From Flavobacteriaceae bacterium (GTDB taxonomy: Bacteria > Bacteroidota > Bacteroidia > Flavobacteriales > Flavobacteriaceae): DNA of 10,960 nucleotides. Position numbers and translations under genes: made by a program. The notes below the pieces were generated by a model. It worked only from the letters and a program-made list of their open reading frames with translations, was not told where the DNA came from and searched no databases. Shown here one piece after another: positions 1-7,376 of this stretch (its first letter is position 1; each line of letters starts with the position of its first letter). The DNA lies in contig JAUYUF010000243.1 in NCBI GenBank assembly GCA_030694835.1, positions 1 through 10,960 of the forward strand, in the 5' to 3' direction.

Positions 1-1090
1 CTGGTGTTGTTCCGCTAATAGTTCCTGAACCATACATATCTCCAATTCTAATATTGCATCCATTAATTGTTTGATGCGCTAGTTGCTGATTCATATTCCA
101 ATACATATATTTATAATTTGATGAACAAACCTTATGAGCGTCTTTAAGTTCTGGCTGGATATAAACCTCAAGATTGATGTCGTAATTTTTATCACCAGTG
201 GTTTTTAAATAGGGAAGCACTGCTGGTTCTTGATTTGGACCTTTTGTTTTAAAAGGTTCTAAAGCATCCATCGTTACTATCCAAGGAGAAATGACAGATC
301 CGAAACTTTTACTAAGAAAAGGTCCTAAAGGCACATATTCCCACTTTTGAATATCTCTAGCAGATAAGTCATTAAACAATACCAATCCAAAAATATAATC
401 ATCTGTTTCATCAATTGGAACAGCATTGCCAAATTCATTCTCTTTTCCTGTTATAAAAGCTACTTCCAACTCAAAATCAAGTAATCGAGATTCAGAAAAT
501 ATAGGATTTTCTTCATTATCATGCTTTATTTGTCCTTTTGGACGATGAACTGGTGTTCCTGAAACTATGATTGAAGAACTTCTTCCATGATAACCAACTG
601 GTAAGTGACGCCAATTAGGTAATAAAGCATTATCAGGATCTCTAAACATAGTTCCCACATTAGTTGCGTGTTCTATACTCGAATAAAAATCTGTGTAATC
701 TCCTACTTTAACGGGCAATAAAACAGTTAAATTTTTTAAAGAAATTAATACTTTTTCTCTATTATTTTGGTTGTCTCTAAGTTCTGTGTTTGATTCTTCA
801 AAAAGTTCAAATAAACGAATTCTAAATATAGTCCAGAACTCTTTTCCCATCGATATGAAATTATTCAAGCTATCGGTGGAAAATAATTCTCTTGAAACTC
901 CTTTTATATTTGAAAAATATTTCAATTCATACATCTCTAGTAAATCAATAGCATAGTTTCCTAACCTTGAAGCAACTCTAATTCCTTTATCCGATTTAAT
1001 AATTCCGTAAGGAAGATTTTGGATTGGAAAATCACTATCTATTGGTATATCTAACCAGCTAGAATATGAAATATCATTTGTTTTATTCAT
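1..1090 (-). CDS. fahA: Fumarylacetoacetase, C-terminus cut by window edge
   Basis: Hydrolyses 4-fumarylacetoacetate to fumarate and acetoacetate, the last step of cytosolic phenylalanine/tyrosine degradation. The open frame starts with MNKTNDISYSSWLDIP at 1090 and stays open for 363 codons to the left edge, so the 3' end is missing; the family is usually about 420 residues. Active-site residues of mouse FAH are all found at a constant offset of +8: D134 and H141 (DFYSSIEHA), R150, E207 and E209 (ELE), D241 (FNDLSARD) and K261. The motif MYGSGTISG ends the visible part, just before the region that should carry the equivalent of the catalytic Glu364. It is the last visible gene of a four-gene operon, 37 bases after the 4-hydroxyphenylpyruvate dioxygenase stop. 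The family call is very secure; only completeness is unknown. Confidence 0.96.
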   Translation of the reverse strand, partial: MNKTNDISYSSWLDIPIDSDFPIQNLPYGIIKSDKGIRVASRLGNYAIDLLEMYELKYFSNIKGVSRELFSTDSLNNFISMGKEFWTIFRIRLFELFEESNTELRDNQNNREKVLISLKNLTVLLPVKVGDYTDFYSSIEHATNVGTMFRDPDNALLPNWRHLPVGYHGRSSSIIVSGTPVHRPKGQIKHDNEENPIFSESRLLDFELEVAFITGKENEFGNAVPIDETDDYIFGLVLFNDLSARDIQKWEYVPLGPFLSKSFGSVISPWIVTMDALEPFKTKGPNQEPAVLPYLKTTGDKNYDINLEVYIQPELKDAHKVCSSNYKYMYWNMNQQLAHQTINGCNIRIGDMYGSGTISGTTP

Positions 1091-1127
1091 GTAATTGTAA
1101 ATTAAAATTTATTGAAAATTGTAAAAA

Positions 1128-2228
1128 TTATAACGTTCCTCTTCGCGCTTGTTCCTCTTCAATGGCCTCAAAAAGAGCCTTAAAATTACCTTTCCCAAAT
1201 GATATTGCGCCTTTTCTTTGAATTATTTCATAAAACAAAGTAGGTCTATCTTGAACTGGTTTTGAAAAAATTTGTAATAAATAACCTTCATCATCTCTAT
1301 CGACTAAGATTCCTAATTTCTTTAAAACGAGTATTTCTTCGTCTATTGAACCTACTCTTTCAAATACGGTATCATAATAAACACTTGGAATACTAAGAAA
1401 CTCCACTCCGCGACTTTTTAATTCTGAAACAGTCTTAACAATATCATCTGTTGCCATTGCTACATGCTGAACTCCTGGACCATTATAAAAATCAAGAAAT
1501 TCTTCTATTTGAGATTTTTTTCTTCCTTCAGCTGGTTCGTTTATAGGGAACTTAATTCTACCATTGCTATTAGACATTACTTTACTCATCAAAGCAGTAT
1601 AATCTGTCGATATATCTTTATCGTCAAAAGAAACAATTTGTGTAAAGCCCATTACATTTTCATAAAATTTAGCCCAAACATTCATCTCATTCCATCCTAC
1701 ATTTCCAACCATATGATCTACATATAAAAGTCCTACATCTGGTTTTTTATACTCAGGGTTCCACCCCCTATATCCGGGTAAGAAAATTCCTTTATAATTT
1801 TTTCTTTCAACAAATAGGTGAACTGTTTCGCCATAAGTAAATATGCCTGATGTTACAACCTCTCCATGTTCATCTTTTTGAACAATAGGTTCGGAAAAGG
1901 ATTTAGCGCCTCTGCTCATGGTTTCTTTATAGGAACTACGTGCATCATCAACCCATAATGCCACAAATTTAATACCATCACCATGTAATTTTTGATGTTT
2001 AGCAATAGGAGAATCCTCTATCAAAGATGAAGTCAATACAAATATAATTTTACCTTGTTTAAGCACATAGGATGTTCGGTCTTTTAGACCCGTTTCTAAT
2101 CCGGCATATGCTAATGGTTGAAATCCAAATGCATTTATATAATAGTGGGCTGCCTGTAGCGCATTGCCTACATAAAACTCCACATAATCTGTTCCGTTAA
2201 TTGGTAAAAAATCTTCTTTTAAACTCAT
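1128..2228 (-). CDS. hppD: 4-hydroxyphenylpyruvate dioxygenase
   Basis: Non-haem Fe(II) enzyme that converts 4-hydroxyphenylpyruvate and O2 to homogentisate and CO2. The 366-residue protein has the two-VOC-domain layout: an N-terminal domain (about 10-145, with the GDGIKFVALWVDD strand) and a catalytic C-terminal domain (about 165-350). The 2-His-1-carboxylate iron triad is visible as H172 (YVDHMVGNV), H255 (GVQHVAMATDDI) and E334 (LFYEIIQRKG). The tail FGKGNFKALFEAIEEEQ is the C-terminal helix that closes over the active site in this family. Length is normal. It lies 27 bases after the homogentisate dioxygenase stop and 37 before fumarylacetoacetase, so it is surely operonic. This places it in tyrosine catabolism rather than in hydroxymandelate or antibiotic synthesis, where HPPD paralogues also occur. 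Confidence 0.97.
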   Translation of the reverse strand: MSLKEDFLPINGTDYVEFYVGNALQAAHYYINAFGFQPLAYAGLETGLKDRTSYVLKQGKIIFVLTSSLIEDSPIAKHQKLHGDGIKFVALWVDDARSSYKETMSRGAKSFSEPIVQKDEHGEVVTSGIFTYGETVHLFVERKNYKGIFLPGYRGWNPEYKKPDVGLLYVDHMVGNVGWNEMNVWAKFYENVMGFTQIVSFDDKDISTDYTALMSKVMSNSNGRIKFPINEPAEGRKKSQIEEFLDFYNGPGVQHVAMATDDIVKTVSELKSRGVEFLSIPSVYYDTVFERVGSIDEEILVLKKLGILVDRDDEGYLLQIFSKPVQDRPTLFYEIIQRKGAISFGKGNFKALFEAIEEEQARRGTL

Positions 2229-2255
2229 AATTCAATTATTTATTATTTTAAAAAG

Positions 2256-3413
2256 TTAATCAATCCATGATTGATAGTAATCTTTGTCTTCAATTTCCAA
2301 CGCTTGTTTAGTAATTTTAAGCGGATTAAAAGTATCCAGCATAAATGCCAGTTCTTTTGTTTCTTTTTTCCCGATGCTTTTTTCTACAGTTCCCGGATGA
2401 GGACCATGAGGTATACCTGTTGGATGCAGCGTTATCTGACCTTTTTCCACATTTTTTCGACTCATAAAATCGCCATCAACATAGTATAAAACTTCATCTG
2501 AATCTACGTTACTATGGTTATACGGAGCAGGAATTGATTGAGGGTGATAATCATACATTCTAGGTACAAATGCACAAGTTACAAACTTATTTCCATCAAA
2601 AGTTTGATGAATTGGTGGTGGCATATGCAACCTTCCTGTTATAGGTTCAAAATCATGAATAGAGAAAGCAAAAGGATAGTGAAATCCATCCCATCCGATA
2701 AGATCAAATGGGTGAGAAGCATAATGATATGGGAAGATTTCATCATCGCGTTTAATCATAACTAAAAAATCACCTTCCTCATCAAAAGAAATCAATTCTT
2801 CTGGAGTTCGAATATCTCGCTCACAATAGGGTGCATCTTCCGTTAATTGTCCAGAATGATTCACATAGCGCTTTGGAAATCTGAAAGGTCCAAAGGATTC
2901 AACAATTAACAACCGATTTTGGGCAGTGTCGAATTCAAACCTATAAATTACACCTCTTGGGATCATTAAATGATCACCGTAAGAAAATGAAATTTTACCA
3001 TACATCGTATGTAAAATTCCACTTCCTTCATGAATAAAAATCATTTCTGAAGCCTGAGAATTTTTAAAAAAATATTCAGTCATTGTAGCTGAAGGAGCAG
3101 CAAGACTCATATACACATCGTTATTAACCAAAATAGGAATTCTACTTTTTATATAATCTTTTTCTGGTTTAACTTTAAATCCCTGAAAACTTCTGTTTTG
3201 CATATTTTTATCAATAGCAATTTCAGGAGCTACAGAAAATGATTTATCTATTTTAAGTACTCGAGTGGGCGGGTAATGATGATAAACCAACGAATAACTA
3301 TCTGAAAATCCTTCGGTAGAAACTAGCTGTTCTGAATATAATTCACCATTTGGTTTGCGAAATTGGATATGTCTCTTTCTGGGTATTTCACCCATTTTTC
3401 TATAATATGGCAT
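2256..3413 (-). CDS. hmgA: Homogentisate 1,2-dioxygenase
   Basis: Ring-cleaving Fe(II) dioxygenase turning homogentisate into maleylacetoacetate. The 385-residue protein opens with MPYYRKMGEIPRKRHIQFR and has a double-cupin layout. The N-terminal cupin (about 123-160) reads G146-x5-P152-x-G154-x2-Y157, with Tyr where a cupin metal ligand His would be, so it looks structural. The C-terminal cupin keeps the metal site: H300 (YNHSNVDSDEV), E307 followed by x6-G314, and G325-x5-P331-x-G333-x2-H336. The conserved PPPIHQTF segment (265-272) lies near the active site. It is shorter than the human enzyme (445 residues) and belongs to the divergent short bacterial type. It sits between the hydroxylase (38-base gap) and HPPD (27-base gap), which strongly supports the function. 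A generic cupin dioxygenase is the only alternative and fits the context less well. Confidence 0.93.
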   Translation of the reverse strand: MPYYRKMGEIPRKRHIQFRKPNGELYSEQLVSTEGFSDSYSLVYHHYPPTRVLKIDKSFSVAPEIAIDKNMQNRSFQGFKVKPEKDYIKSRIPILVNNDVYMSLAAPSATMTEYFFKNSQASEMIFIHEGSGILHTMYGKISFSYGDHLMIPRGVIYRFEFDTAQNRLLIVESFGPFRFPKRYVNHSGQLTEDAPYCERDIRTPEELISFDEEGDFLVMIKRDDEIFPYHYASHPFDLIGWDGFHYPFAFSIHDFEPITGRLHMPPPIHQTFDGNKFVTCAFVPRMYDYHPQSIPAPYNHSNVDSDEVLYYVDGDFMSRKNVEKGQITLHPTGIPHGPHPGTVEKSIGKKETKELAFMLDTFNPLKITKQALEIEDKDYYQSWID

Positions 3414-3451
3414 ACGTTTATCTTTTTATTTTCATTGATTGAAACAAATTA

Positions 3452-5179
3452 TTATTTTTCTAAAAGTTTTAATCCGTCTTCAATTAATTTCTTTATATCA
3501 TTATTAACTTTCAATTCCTCTAAGTTTTTTAAAATAGAAGTACTTATTTCATTTTCCCCTTTTTTCTTTATTATTTCTATAAGCTCAATCTGAATTAACC
3601 ATTCATCAAGATAATTTTCTTTTATAGAGTTCCAAATATTTCTAAGTTCATTTTCAACCATTTCATTTTCTCTGGCATTGCGCACTTGTGCATATAATTT
3701 ATGGAGAAGTTTGGCTTCTTCGGTATGTTCAATTTTTATGGTTTTGTCTTTAAATTTAGGGAAATGAAAACCGAAAGATGCTGGATCTGCTGCTCCAGAA
3801 TAGGCGGAAACAATTTTACATCCAACAGCCATATCATATAAACCCCATTCTGGTTGAAATAATATTTTATATTTCAACCTAACTGAGCAATCTGAAAATG
3901 TGAGTATAATTATTTTTCCTTGTTCTTTTACAATTTTTTGAAGAATACCATTTACCAAAACTCCAGACTCAAATTCTAAACTTGTTCTTTTACTCTCTAT
4001 AAGATTATATTTAAGGAGATCTTGTTGATCAAAATCTTCTATTGATTTTTTTTGATCTTTTAAAAACCCACATGGAGATCCAAATCCATCTTTATGATAC
4101 TTAACTGAATGCCCTTGAATTTCCCTATTATTGAAACATAAATTTGTTTTACCTGCAGTTCTAATATAAGCAGGATTTTCAATATACTCAAGCACTTCTG
4201 TAAATAATCCGCTTACTTGTAATCCAGAACTATAAACAATAGTTGCAATATTTGCTGAATTAATTGCTTGCTCTACACCATAAAGCCCACCTCTTTTATA
4301 GGATAATGAAGTTGAAAATTCATTAAGTACATTATTGAGTGTTTCAAAATCAGGAGTTACAAAAAGTTGAGGTTGTTGATTAGTAATATCAAAATTATAA
4401 TCTGCAGCTTTAATGGTATAAGGAATTTTTTTTACATTTTCTTTTAGGCAATTAACACTTTCATTAATAGAAGACAGTAAACCTGCTCCATAAATTTTAG
4501 GATTATTGATGTCACCAATTAAACCATACTCGACTGTCCACCAATGCAAGTTTCGTAACCGAGTCATTTCTGAAGATTCTTGGAATTGTTTTTCTAAATT
4601 TTCAATTTCCAATGATACTTCCAAAATACTTTTTGATGATGAATATGGATTAGTTTTTAAGATTGACAATAACCGAATGGCTTCAAATAGTTCATAATCT
4701 AAAGCAGAAGAAAAGGCTTTTGAACCGATAAAGCCAATATTCTTAAGATATTGTGCATACTCTGAATCTGCAATAATTGGTGCATGACCAGCTGCTTCAT
4801 GAATAATATCAGGAGCAGGAGTATAACCTATCTGATTTAGAGGGCGGATATCTGCAGCTATTACCAAAACATTATAAGCTTGAAATTCCATAAAAGCGGC
4901 TGGAGGTATAAAACCATCAACTGCTACAGCAGCCCATCCAATTTTACTTAGAATTCTATTCATTCCGTACATCTGGGGAATTGTATCAATACTAATACCC
5001 GTTTTTTCTAATCCTTTTACATAAGAACCGTGTGAAACTTTTGGAAGATAATTTATGTTTTGTCTCATAACATAACGCCAAACTGCATGATCTTGTGCGG
5101 TATATTCATTATATGGCTGTTCTATTATTAAATCTACTAAATGCTTTGGTAATTTATCTATAACTTCATTTGTTTCCAT
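3452..5179 (-). CDS. phhA: Aromatic amino acid (phenylalanine) hydroxylase with long C-terminal extension
   Basis: Tetrahydropterin- and Fe(II)-dependent monooxygenase, most likely phenylalanine to tyrosine, feeding the downstream genes. The catalytic domain spans about residues 20-290: PDIIHEAAGHAPI gives iron ligands H127 and H132, WWTVEYGL gives E217, and IYGAGLLSSINE (229-240) is the typical segment after the third ligand. No N-terminal ACT regulatory domain is present. The protein is 575 residues, against about 260-300 for proteobacterial PhhA and about 450 for animal enzymes. Residues about 291-575 match no domain I recognise: a probably strand-rich part (about 310-475, with GHSVKYHKDGFGSPCG at 356-371 and DMAVGCKIVSAYSGAADPASFG at 449-470), then a charged helical tail. 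First gene of the operon. Tyrosine or tryptophan hydroxylation cannot be excluded from sequence, but the homogentisate genes favour phenylalanine. Confidence 0.9.
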   Translation of the reverse strand: METNEVIDKLPKHLVDLIIEQPYNEYTAQDHAVWRYVMRQNINYLPKVSHGSYVKGLEKTGISIDTIPQMYGMNRILSKIGWAAVAVDGFIPPAAFMEFQAYNVLVIAADIRPLNQIGYTPAPDIIHEAAGHAPIIADSEYAQYLKNIGFIGSKAFSSALDYELFEAIRLLSILKTNPYSSSKSILEVSLEIENLEKQFQESSEMTRLRNLHWWTVEYGLIGDINNPKIYGAGLLSSINESVNCLKENVKKIPYTIKAADYNFDITNQQPQLFVTPDFETLNNVLNEFSTSLSYKRGGLYGVEQAINSANIATIVYSSGLQVSGLFTEVLEYIENPAYIRTAGKTNLCFNNREIQGHSVKYHKDGFGSPCGFLKDQKKSIEDFDQQDLLKYNLIESKRTSLEFESGVLVNGILQKIVKEQGKIIILTFSDCSVRLKYKILFQPEWGLYDMAVGCKIVSAYSGAADPASFGFHFPKFKDKTIKIEHTEEAKLLHKLYAQVRNARENEMVENELRNIWNSIKENYLDEWLIQIELIEIIKKKGENEISTSILKNLEELKVNNDIKKLIEDGLKLLEK

Positions 5180-5265
5180 AAATGTTTTCTAAATAATCAA
5201 AATTGATCGTAATATCTTTTTTTTAGTATAAAATGATTATTGCAATTACGTTTTATGCAAATAAA

Positions 5266-5296
5266 CTAAATTAATTTAATCTAAATAAAGATACAA
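5266..5296 (-). promoter_or_regulatory. Possible promoter of the phenylalanine/tyrosine degradation operon
   Basis: Read on the minus strand there is a TTG (5296-5294), 20 bases, then TAATTTAG (5273-5266). The Bacteroidetes housekeeping consensus is TTG-N17-23-TAnnTTTG, so five of six fixed -7 positions match and the spacing is right. Transcription would begin near 5259, leaving a leader of about 80 bases before the hydroxylase ATG at 5179. The region is so AT-rich that a chance match is quite possible. Another near-box, TTTATTTG at 5265-5258, has no TTG at proper spacing. Confidence 0.3.
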
Positions 5297-5297
5297 C

Positions 5298-5315
5298 TAT
5301 TCTTATAAAAGAATA
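5298..5315. repeat. Inverted repeat beside the putative operon promoter
   Basis: TATTCTT and AAGAATA are exact reverse complements, 7 bases each, separated by ATAA. The repeat ends one base upstream (in the direction of transcription) of the TTG element of the possible minus-strand promoter. That position suits a binding site for a dimeric regulator of phenylalanine/tyrosine degradation. There is no T run directly behind either arm, so a terminator is less likely. No regulator gene lies nearby to pair it with. Confidence 0.35.
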
Positions 5316-5390
5316 ATTAATAAACTTGTTTATTACTTTAATTGATATTTAGAAATGTTTAAGATTTATGGTTTTTGACAACAGAATATC

Positions 5391-5480
5391 TTGAATTTGA
5401 CCAGATTGAGTTGAATAAAAAAACAATCATTTAAATAAAATGATATAAGTAATAATTTGACTCGGAAAAATTGAATTTGA
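5391..5480. repeat. 10-base direct repeat TTGAATTTGA
   Basis: TTGAATTTGA occurs exactly at 5391-5400 and 5471-5480, start to start 80 bases. A third partial copy, AATTTGA followed by CT, lies at 5454-5460. The copies flank the hairpin at 5426-5444. In such AT-rich DNA this may be chance, but three related words within 90 bases is notable. Confidence 0.3.
5417..5444 (-). terminator. Probable rho-independent terminator of the lipid acyltransferase operon
   Basis: On the minus strand the sequence reads ATCATTT, loop TATTT, AAATGAT, then TGTTTTTTT. This is a 7-base perfect stem followed at once by a run of seven T. It starts about 95 bases past the stop codon of the acyltransferase, with no gene in between. 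The stem is AT-only except for one C-G pair, so termination may be weak. Confidence 0.5.
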
Positions 5481-5539
5481 TTCTAGAGTTTGTAGAAATG
5501 GAGAAGTAAATAATCCTATTATAAATATTAAGTTTTGTT

Positions 5540-7345
5540 TTAAACGTCTTTACACTTCTTTTCCAATTCTGCCTGATATTCTTCCAAAACTGGTTTTACG
5601 GTACTTTCTGGCAAATCTGCAACACGAATATACATCAGGCCATCAATTGCATTATTAAAAGCAGGATCAACATTAAATGCAACCAACTTGGCATTTTGTT
5701 TTACATATTTTTTAATCAAAACTGGCAAACGCAATGCGCCTGGTTCAATTTCTTCAATAATTTTGTCGAACTTATTTAAATCCGCTTTGGTGGCGTCAAA
5801 AACAAAATCTTTATCACAATCTTTTAACTTTACTTTATACTCTTTTTTAGGACGAACAAATTGTGCAATAAATGGATCATAATAATTAGATTTCATAAAA
5901 TCAATCATCAATGATTTAGAAAAATCTGAAAATTTATTGCTAATACTTACGCCTCCCATTAGAAATTTATGATTCGGATAACGCAAAGTTACATGAACAA
6001 TTCCTTTCCAAAGCAAAAATAATGGCATTGGTTTTTGCTGATATTCTTTAATAATAAAAGCTCTTCCCATTTCGATTGTATGTGACATCATATCATATAA
6101 TTCGGGTTCTAAACGGAAAAGTGAGTGTACATAAAAACCTTCAATTCCGAATTTCTCATAGATTTCTTCACCTAGTCCCATTCGGTATGCACCGGCAATT
6201 TGGTTGGTAACACTATCCCAAAGTATTAAATGATGGTAAAAAGTATCGTATTGGTCAATGTCGATAGATTCATTAGTCCCTTCTCCAACTTCTCTAAAAG
6301 TAATTTCTCGTAATCGTCCAATTTCATACATTATAGAAGGAATTTGGTCGCTTTTTGCAAAATATATTTCGTAATTATTACTTACCAACAAACGAGCATC
6401 CGCTTTTTTTAACAATTCAATTTCCTGAATCATTTCATGCACACTTCCTTGTTTTACAATATCTTTCGGGAGTTTTTTAAGCCCAGGAATTTTAATTGTT
6501 GGTGTTCTGAAAAATTTTAATTTTTTGTGATATGGCTGAGCCAACATATACGTTTTCTTACGTAAAAAATCGTGGTATTCCTTAAAATCAACCAATTCTG
6601 TTTGCTCTTTTGAAGTTATTGGTTTCCCAATTCTAACTTTAATAGTTCTATTTTTTTGAGAAAGTAATTCTGACGGTAATTTGGCAGTTCTAAGTTTATC
6701 ATTAATTTTTGATAAAAAATAAAATACCCAGCTGTTTTTGGCATGAAAATAAATAGGAACTACTGGTACATTTAGTTTTTTTATCAGTTTTACTGTTCCT
6801 TCATTCCAAGGTTTATCAATAATTAATTGACCATCTTTATAGGTAGATACTTCACCTGCTGGGAATATTCCCAATGCTTTTCCGCTTTGAACGTGAGCAA
6901 TAGACGCTTTTAAACCACTATAACTCGAATGATTTTCATATTCATCATCAAAAGGATTGACTGGTAGGACAAAGGGTTTTAGTGGCTCTATTTTATGAAT
7001 TAAAAAATTGCCGATTATTTTAAAATCTGGTCTGTTTTCTAACATTAATTTTAAGAGTAAAACGCCATCAACTCCACCTAATGGATGATTTGAAATGGAA
7101 ATAAAAGGCCCTTCTTTTGGAATCCTTTTTAAATCTTCTTCTGGGATATCAAACTTTATTTGAAAGTCATCTAAAACGGTATTTAAAAACTCTAAATCTT
7201 TTAAATGTTTATGTTTTTGATATATTTTATCAATAGTAGAAATTCGTAATACTTTCAAAAGAATCCATCCTATCATTCTTCCAAACAAACCATAATTATC
7301 AAATTTAATAGCTTTGGCAACTTCTTTTGCTGTAACTAATTTCAT
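5540..7345 (-). CDS. olsF: Bifunctional acyltransferase, PlsC-like + N-acyltransferase (OlsF/GlsF type)
   Basis: Two acyltransferase modules in one 601-residue protein. Residues about 65-270 are PlsC/LPLAT-like: SISNHPLGGVDG (83-94, H87 and D93), FPAGEVST (161-168, the FPEGTR-type block) and VPVVPIYF (193-200). Residues about 310-560 resemble the hemolysin/OlsB-type N-acyltransferase that puts a 3-hydroxyacyl chain on an amino acid: YEIGRLREITFREVGEG (340-356), AGAYRMG (384-390), EMGRAFI (425-431) and FLMGGVSISNKF (461-472). The known family role of such fusions, named OlsF or GlsF, is synthesis of ornithine or glycine lipids in the inner leaflet: N-acylation by the C-terminal half, O-acylation by the N-terminal half. 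Which amino acid is used cannot be read here. Last gene of the operon, 31 bases after aspartate kinase; a terminator-like hairpin follows. Confidence 0.82.
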   Translation of the reverse strand: MKLVTAKEVAKAIKFDNYGLFGRMIGWILLKVLRISTIDKIYQKHKHLKDLEFLNTVLDDFQIKFDIPEEDLKRIPKEGPFISISNHPLGGVDGVLLLKLMLENRPDFKIIGNFLIHKIEPLKPFVLPVNPFDDEYENHSSYSGLKASIAHVQSGKALGIFPAGEVSTYKDGQLIIDKPWNEGTVKLIKKLNVPVVPIYFHAKNSWVFYFLSKINDKLRTAKLPSELLSQKNRTIKVRIGKPITSKEQTELVDFKEYHDFLRKKTYMLAQPYHKKLKFFRTPTIKIPGLKKLPKDIVKQGSVHEMIQEIELLKKADARLLVSNNYEIYFAKSDQIPSIMYEIGRLREITFREVGEGTNESIDIDQYDTFYHHLILWDSVTNQIAGAYRMGLGEEIYEKFGIEGFYVHSLFRLEPELYDMMSHTIEMGRAFIIKEYQQKPMPLFLLWKGIVHVTLRYPNHKFLMGGVSISNKFSDFSKSLMIDFMKSNYYDPFIAQFVRPKKEYKVKLKDCDKDFVFDATKADLNKFDKIIEEIEPGALRLPVLIKKYVKQNAKLVAFNVDPAFNNAIDGLMYIRVADLPESTVKPVLEEYQAELEKKCKDV

Positions 7346-7376
7346 CTATATTTTAATTTTTAACAATTTACAAATT

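Larger units (their letters stand above)
5180..5539. other. Gene-free spacer between two minus-strand operons
   Basis: A 360-base, very AT-rich stretch without a convincing reading frame. It separates the stop of the lipid acyltransferase from the start of the hydroxylase, both on the minus strand. It should therefore hold the end of one transcript and the start of the next. What I can see is a hairpin followed by a T run on the minus strand, a one-mismatch Bacteroidetes promoter, an inverted repeat beside it, and a 10-base direct repeat, each listed separately. The part at 5180-5257 is a likely 5' leader with no structure I recognise. Confidence 0.7.

Noticed and set aside
771..956. 61-codon plus-strand frame
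   Set aside because: It lies wholly antisense to fumarylacetoacetase, whose conserved residues are intact across it, and has no protein family character.
1464..1727. 87-codon plus-strand frame
   Set aside because: Antisense shadow of the HPPD catalytic domain; composition is typical of reverse-strand reading of AT-rich coding DNA.
2271..2765. Two plus-strand frames of 72 and 75 codons
   Set aside because: Both lie antisense within homogentisate dioxygenase and look like shadow frames.
3363..3593. 76-codon Phe/Ser-rich plus-strand frame that looks like a membrane peptide
   Set aside because: Antisense to the homogentisate dioxygenase start and the Lys/Glu-rich hydroxylase tail; reversed Lys codons give the Phe-rich appearance.
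4506..4697. 63-codon plus-strand frame
   Set aside because: Antisense to the catalytic domain of the hydroxylase, with no supporting signal.
5481..5497. TTCTA/TAGAA inverted repeat near the acyltransferase 3' end
   Set aside because: Five-base AT-rich arms are expected by chance here, and no T run or promoter element accompanies them.
5688..5882. 64-codon plus-strand frame
   Set aside because: Antisense to the C-terminal part of the fused acyltransferase.
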